A stretch of DNA of 64,000 nt, from assembly GCA_020746105.1 (NCBI GenBank), contig CM036617.1, forward strand, positions 17,668,037-17,732,036, given 5' to 3'. Made by a program: the position numbers and the translations under genes. Shown in pieces: positions 53,501 to 64,000 of the stretch; within the stretch, counting starts at the first letter, position 1; every line of letters begins with the position of its first letter. Under the pieces are notes generated by a model. It saw only the letters and a program-made list of their open reading frames with translations. It was not told the origin of the DNA and made no database searches. This DNA is from Trogon surrucura. Lineage: Eukaryota; Chordata; Aves; Trogoniformes; Trogonidae.

Positions 53501-56500
53501 AAACTACCAGGAAATCTTGGTCATTTGTCACTGATGTGTCCAAATGCCTGCAGTAGTCCCTGTGGGACTCTGTAGGCCTTGATATCTAGCTCACAGGAGA
53601 AATGCTGGCTGGGATGAAATACCATTAAGCATGTGTAACAAGTATTTTCAAATGCACTGACAGTCAGCTCCAATTAAATATTCATTCTCCTGACACAGAA
53701 TGCTCTTCTTTCACTGCTTAATGCAAAAGGTCACAACTCATTTCTGTTTAAAATCTGAGAAGCTGTGAGCTTCTGAAGTTGAAATCACATCCTGCATGAG
53801 TTTTATCAGATAGCTTTACCACCTTGATATAAGCATAGATTTTATTCAGAAGGAGATAGCAATATATTCTGTAAAAGTAAAAGTCTCTTAACATCAGAGT
53901 TAATCTTGTTTCATTGTATAATACCAGAAGAATCCAGAATCCATCTGTACTTGATAGTGATGCAGCCTTGATTGAAATGCTGTTACAGATGCGGTTGATT
54001 CAAGTGTGAAGTATCATTATTCTTTGTCAAAACAGATTTCACTGGCAACAAAATCATTAATTATTTGCACCATTGTTATATTGTTAATCATTTAAATCCA
54101 TAATTATATGGTGTACATTAACTAGGCAAAGCACAAACGCTGATGATTATCATGCACAGTTATTGTCATTATTTAGCTTTCAACAAGGAGGAGTTTATGT
54201 AGGACTTAATGTGGCACATAGTAGTCTTACAAAAATAATAAATGATATTATCAGATTGGAGAGGCTGCACTTTTGCCAATTATTTGACATCTAATTGTGA
54301 CCAACTCTGTGCTCTCCCTTTTCCTTGACATGAAATGGGTTTATCTAAATTATGAATCATCTGACATTATATCACTGTTGTAGTGAAATGGGATAAGTCC
54401 CTGCTTCTTCTCGTCTTTAACTCCTTGAAGCACTATAGGCAACTAGTTCTGATGTAGTTTGAGTTCTGTGTGTACTCTTGGAGCATTTGAATTTGTTAAG
54501 ATGAATCTTATGCATCATTTCCCATACAATATGCAGTGTGTTAATTAGGCCTTTAGATCTCCACAATTCACACTAAAATGGTGCTGTCACTTTTCCCCCC
54601 GCACATCATAAAAACTAACAACCCTCAAGGACCCTTGTTTTAATCCTGGTAGCAATCTGCAGACAGGAAAAAAGAAGTGTTAGCCAACACTTTTGAAGAT
54701 CAATGACCAGGTCTGTCATTTACACTGTGTTAATGAAGATACCACTATGTGACAAATGCAGAGATTAGCAGTAATAGATCACAGGTTCCCTGAATCTTTC
54801 AGTTAATTCATTTCAAGGACTTCACAGTAGCTGAAATTTAGAAGTATAAGACAATGGCTCTAAGGAAGGAAACGATTCTTCTAGAAAAAAAAAAAGGTAC
54901 TTATGAGTGAGATGAAATAGAAAAACAGGCAACAAAGCCATTAACCCAAACCATCTTACAATTCTTAGGCTGTAGAGATCAAATTTAGTTTATAATTTTT
55001 AGGATATTTAAAAATACGTTTTAGAAGTGTTATTTTTCTTCATATAATACCTGTCTTCATAAAATACCTGTTTCAGACTTATGTAATCACAAGACTTCAA
55101 GACGTCAAATTTTTTATGTACCTCGTATTACAAAACTGAGGTTAAAATTCAGAGAATTAGCAATATCGTAATAATGTTTACCCAAGACATTAGTGTCAGA
55201 GGTGCAAAATTATGATTTTAATTGTGTTGCTTAAAATGCAATATCTTTACATAAAATTGTGTTTGCATCACAATGATTTCAGAATGACTGATATAATCCA
55301 ATGATTTATATATAGCAGTTTTAATACAAATTTGCATTTTGGGGCTATTGCACTGGAATGAGTCAGTTCAAAATTACACAGCTACCAAAATAAGTTTAAA
55401 TCTAAAGTACATGAAATTAGTTTTAAATTAAATACTTATATATAGCTCAGTATAACAGTGTATATAATAACAAAAATCTATTTTTTTAAATGCATTTATC
55501 TGTTTCAAAGTTATGAGATGACAGAAAAGCCTAAATTCCAATTTCTTTTTTTCTTTATCACACAAGCTATTTACGTAACACTTGGATTAAACTATTTAAG
55601 TACATCCTTAATTTTCAGCATGTTTTAATCTTACTGAAACTGGTGGGATTTAAGCATATCTTTATATTTTTTACGGAGCGTGAATGCCCTTAAGAGCATC
55701 CTAAAAGGCAAACAAAGGCTTAAATGCTTTGCTAAACTATGGGCTATGTACTGTATCTGAAGATGCTACCCCGTAAGATGAATTTTGGGGCAACTATTTA
55801 GAAAAGAAAACTACAACAGTTCTATCATGTAGATTTGTGAATAACTTTTAATCATGCCTGTAAAAATAACTGGGGTAAATACAGGCAGATTGTGTCATAT
55901 ATTGAGGCCTGAAGCAGAGTAATGTCCCTGTAGAAGACGGGTTGTGAATCTACCTTATCTGCAACCAAAGCAAAGCATTCTCAAATATGCTCGGTTACCC
56001 TCCTTAGCCCATCAGCTGTATAAAAGTCCACGTTTGTCACAGAGCACAGGCTCTGCCCCCTGAACCTACTTAGATACAGCATCAGGATTATGAACAGGAG
56101 AAGGGTTTCAGCATCTTCTGTATCTGCTCCCCTCCCACTGGTGCATCTTTTGTCCCAGTTCTTCTTATAGTTCCCACCTTAAGAACTGCTGTAATGACAG
56201 CTTTGGTGTACAAGGCAACGCAAACAAGGCAAGAAGCAAACCTTAATGTAATGCTGAGTCCCTAAGGACAGAAATGACCCATGAACACAGCTACAACGCC
56301 TTACAGTTCATGCAGGCATCATTGTTAGGAGCTGAAATCACTGTCACATCAATGATTAATTGAAGATTGGCATCTTCATTCTCAAAACATATTATAGAAA
56401 CATCTTAAAAATTATTCCTATCTCTAATGGGAATGGATTCAGCACATTTTTTTATCCTTTTATTTCATTATTTTGCACATCTATTTTCTCTATACTTGCC

Positions 56501-57074
56501 TTTTTGCACTGTATAACATCTAATTCATTCCCATTGAACTGTGTGCAGTTTTGGTGCATCATGACAATAGTTAATCACCTTTGCTACTTCGTGCTATTTG
56601 GAACTTCCTTGAGTCTATGAGCTGATTTCCCACAAAGAATGATTGTGTCTTATGAAAATATTATAATAAATGACTGTTTCTGGGTTCTTATAAAAAAAAT
56701 ACCTATACATTCAGTGACAATACGATCATTCTGATTTTTCATTCTTCCCTGAATTCCTTTACTCTAAATCTAAAATAATATGTAAAATAATTCACCTACA
56801 CTGCTGCCTACCTCTGTAAGATTTAGGAATCTTCTCCTTAGTAGGAAAATTAAGTATTTCTATAATTCTGTAAAATAAAAACCTGCAATATGTATGTTTT
56901 ATTAAAAGTATATTGAGTATATACTGTGATAGAAGGAAACAGAAATATTTTACAAAGAGCATTTAAGAAACAGTGTCCTGATATTTGTGACATACCTTTG
57001 GAATTAGCTGCTTAGCCGAGTGTATAAGCCAACTGCAATTAATCAATATACCTATATTTCTTTTTTCTTTATAG
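50537..57074 (+). other. GRIA4 intron 10 (6.5 kb, no interspersed repeats seen)
   Basis: No interspersed repeat is recognised. The part from 53.6 to 55.6 kb is strongly AT-rich with many TAAT/ATTA cores and is a candidate for conserved regulatory sequence (see findings). A more GC-rich patch lies at about 53150-53340. Homopolymer runs are short. Confidence 0.85.
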
Positions 57075-63915
<6,841 letters not shown>

Positions 63916-64000
63916 AGATCAAAAATAGCAGTGTATGAAAAGATGTGGACCTACATGAAATCAGCTGAGCCGTCAGTGTTCACTAGGACTACTGCAGAGG
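63916..64000 (+). CDS. GRIA4: GRIA4 exon 13, 5' part (S2), cut by window end
   Basis: The first 85 nt of the exon after the TTCTCCAG acceptor (ending at 63915) read [20 protein letters not shown] then VFTRTTAE, in frame with exon 12. The family exon is usually 248 nt, so about 163 nt, including the glutamate-binding Glu of S2 and the R/G RNA-editing codon at its 3' end, should lie just past the window. MKSAEPS carries Lys where the mammalian sequence I remember has Arg. Confidence 0.96.

Overview
The window is vertebrate genomic DNA, almost certainly from a bird and most likely a passerine. It is AT-rich, with one gene of small conserved exons in long introns, and its repeats are mainly CR1 LINE fragments, the dominant avian retrotransposon. 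Two copies of a SINE with a tRNA-Ile-like head and a CR1 tail are present. From memory, that composite matches the passerine TguSINE1 family, which is the basis for 'passerine'.

The only host gene recognised is GRIA4, on the + strand. It encodes AMPA-type glutamate receptor subunit GluA4. Ten coding exons are visible (6363-6547, 25388-25441, 27425-27583, 29324-29491, 31103-31207, 41764-41874, 50330-50536, 57075-57445, 58784-58982, and 63916 to the window end). By the usual GRIA layout they are exons 4 to 13; that numbering is inferred. All internal junctions have GT/AG borders and join in frame, giving about 548 codons (roughly residues 160-710 of about 900). They cover most of the amino-terminal domain, the S1 ligand-binding half, M1, the M2 pore loop with an unedited Q/R-site glutamine codon, M3, and the start of S2. 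The signal peptide, exons 1-3, the rest of exon 13 with the R/G editing site, the flip/flop exons, M4 and the C-tail lie outside. GRIA4 paralogue-specific stretches such as [12 protein letters not shown] and [18 protein letters not shown] separate it from GRIA1-3.

Repeats are concentrated in 1-40.8 kb. CR1 fragments of several ages lie at about 1.3, 5.9, 11.0, 11.1, 14.2, 20.6, 22.3, 33.5-36.9, 38.8 and 40.3 kb. The 20.6-22.1 kb copy keeps a 346-codon reverse-transcriptase frame. The 33.5-36.9 kb copy is an old element split by two younger insertions. A probable solo LTR lies at 18.97-20.06 kb. Most repeats are antisense to GRIA4. From 40.8 to 64 kb, across the exons for the ligand-binding domain and channel, I see no interspersed repeat.

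I found no undescribed gene system. The features most worth a second look are the SINE and its probable LINE partner side by side, the nested CR1 locus, several perfect intronic stem-loops (the best has 19-bp arms and a GAAA loop at 18516-18557), a possible short GluA4 isoform through intron 9, and the repeat-free distal half.
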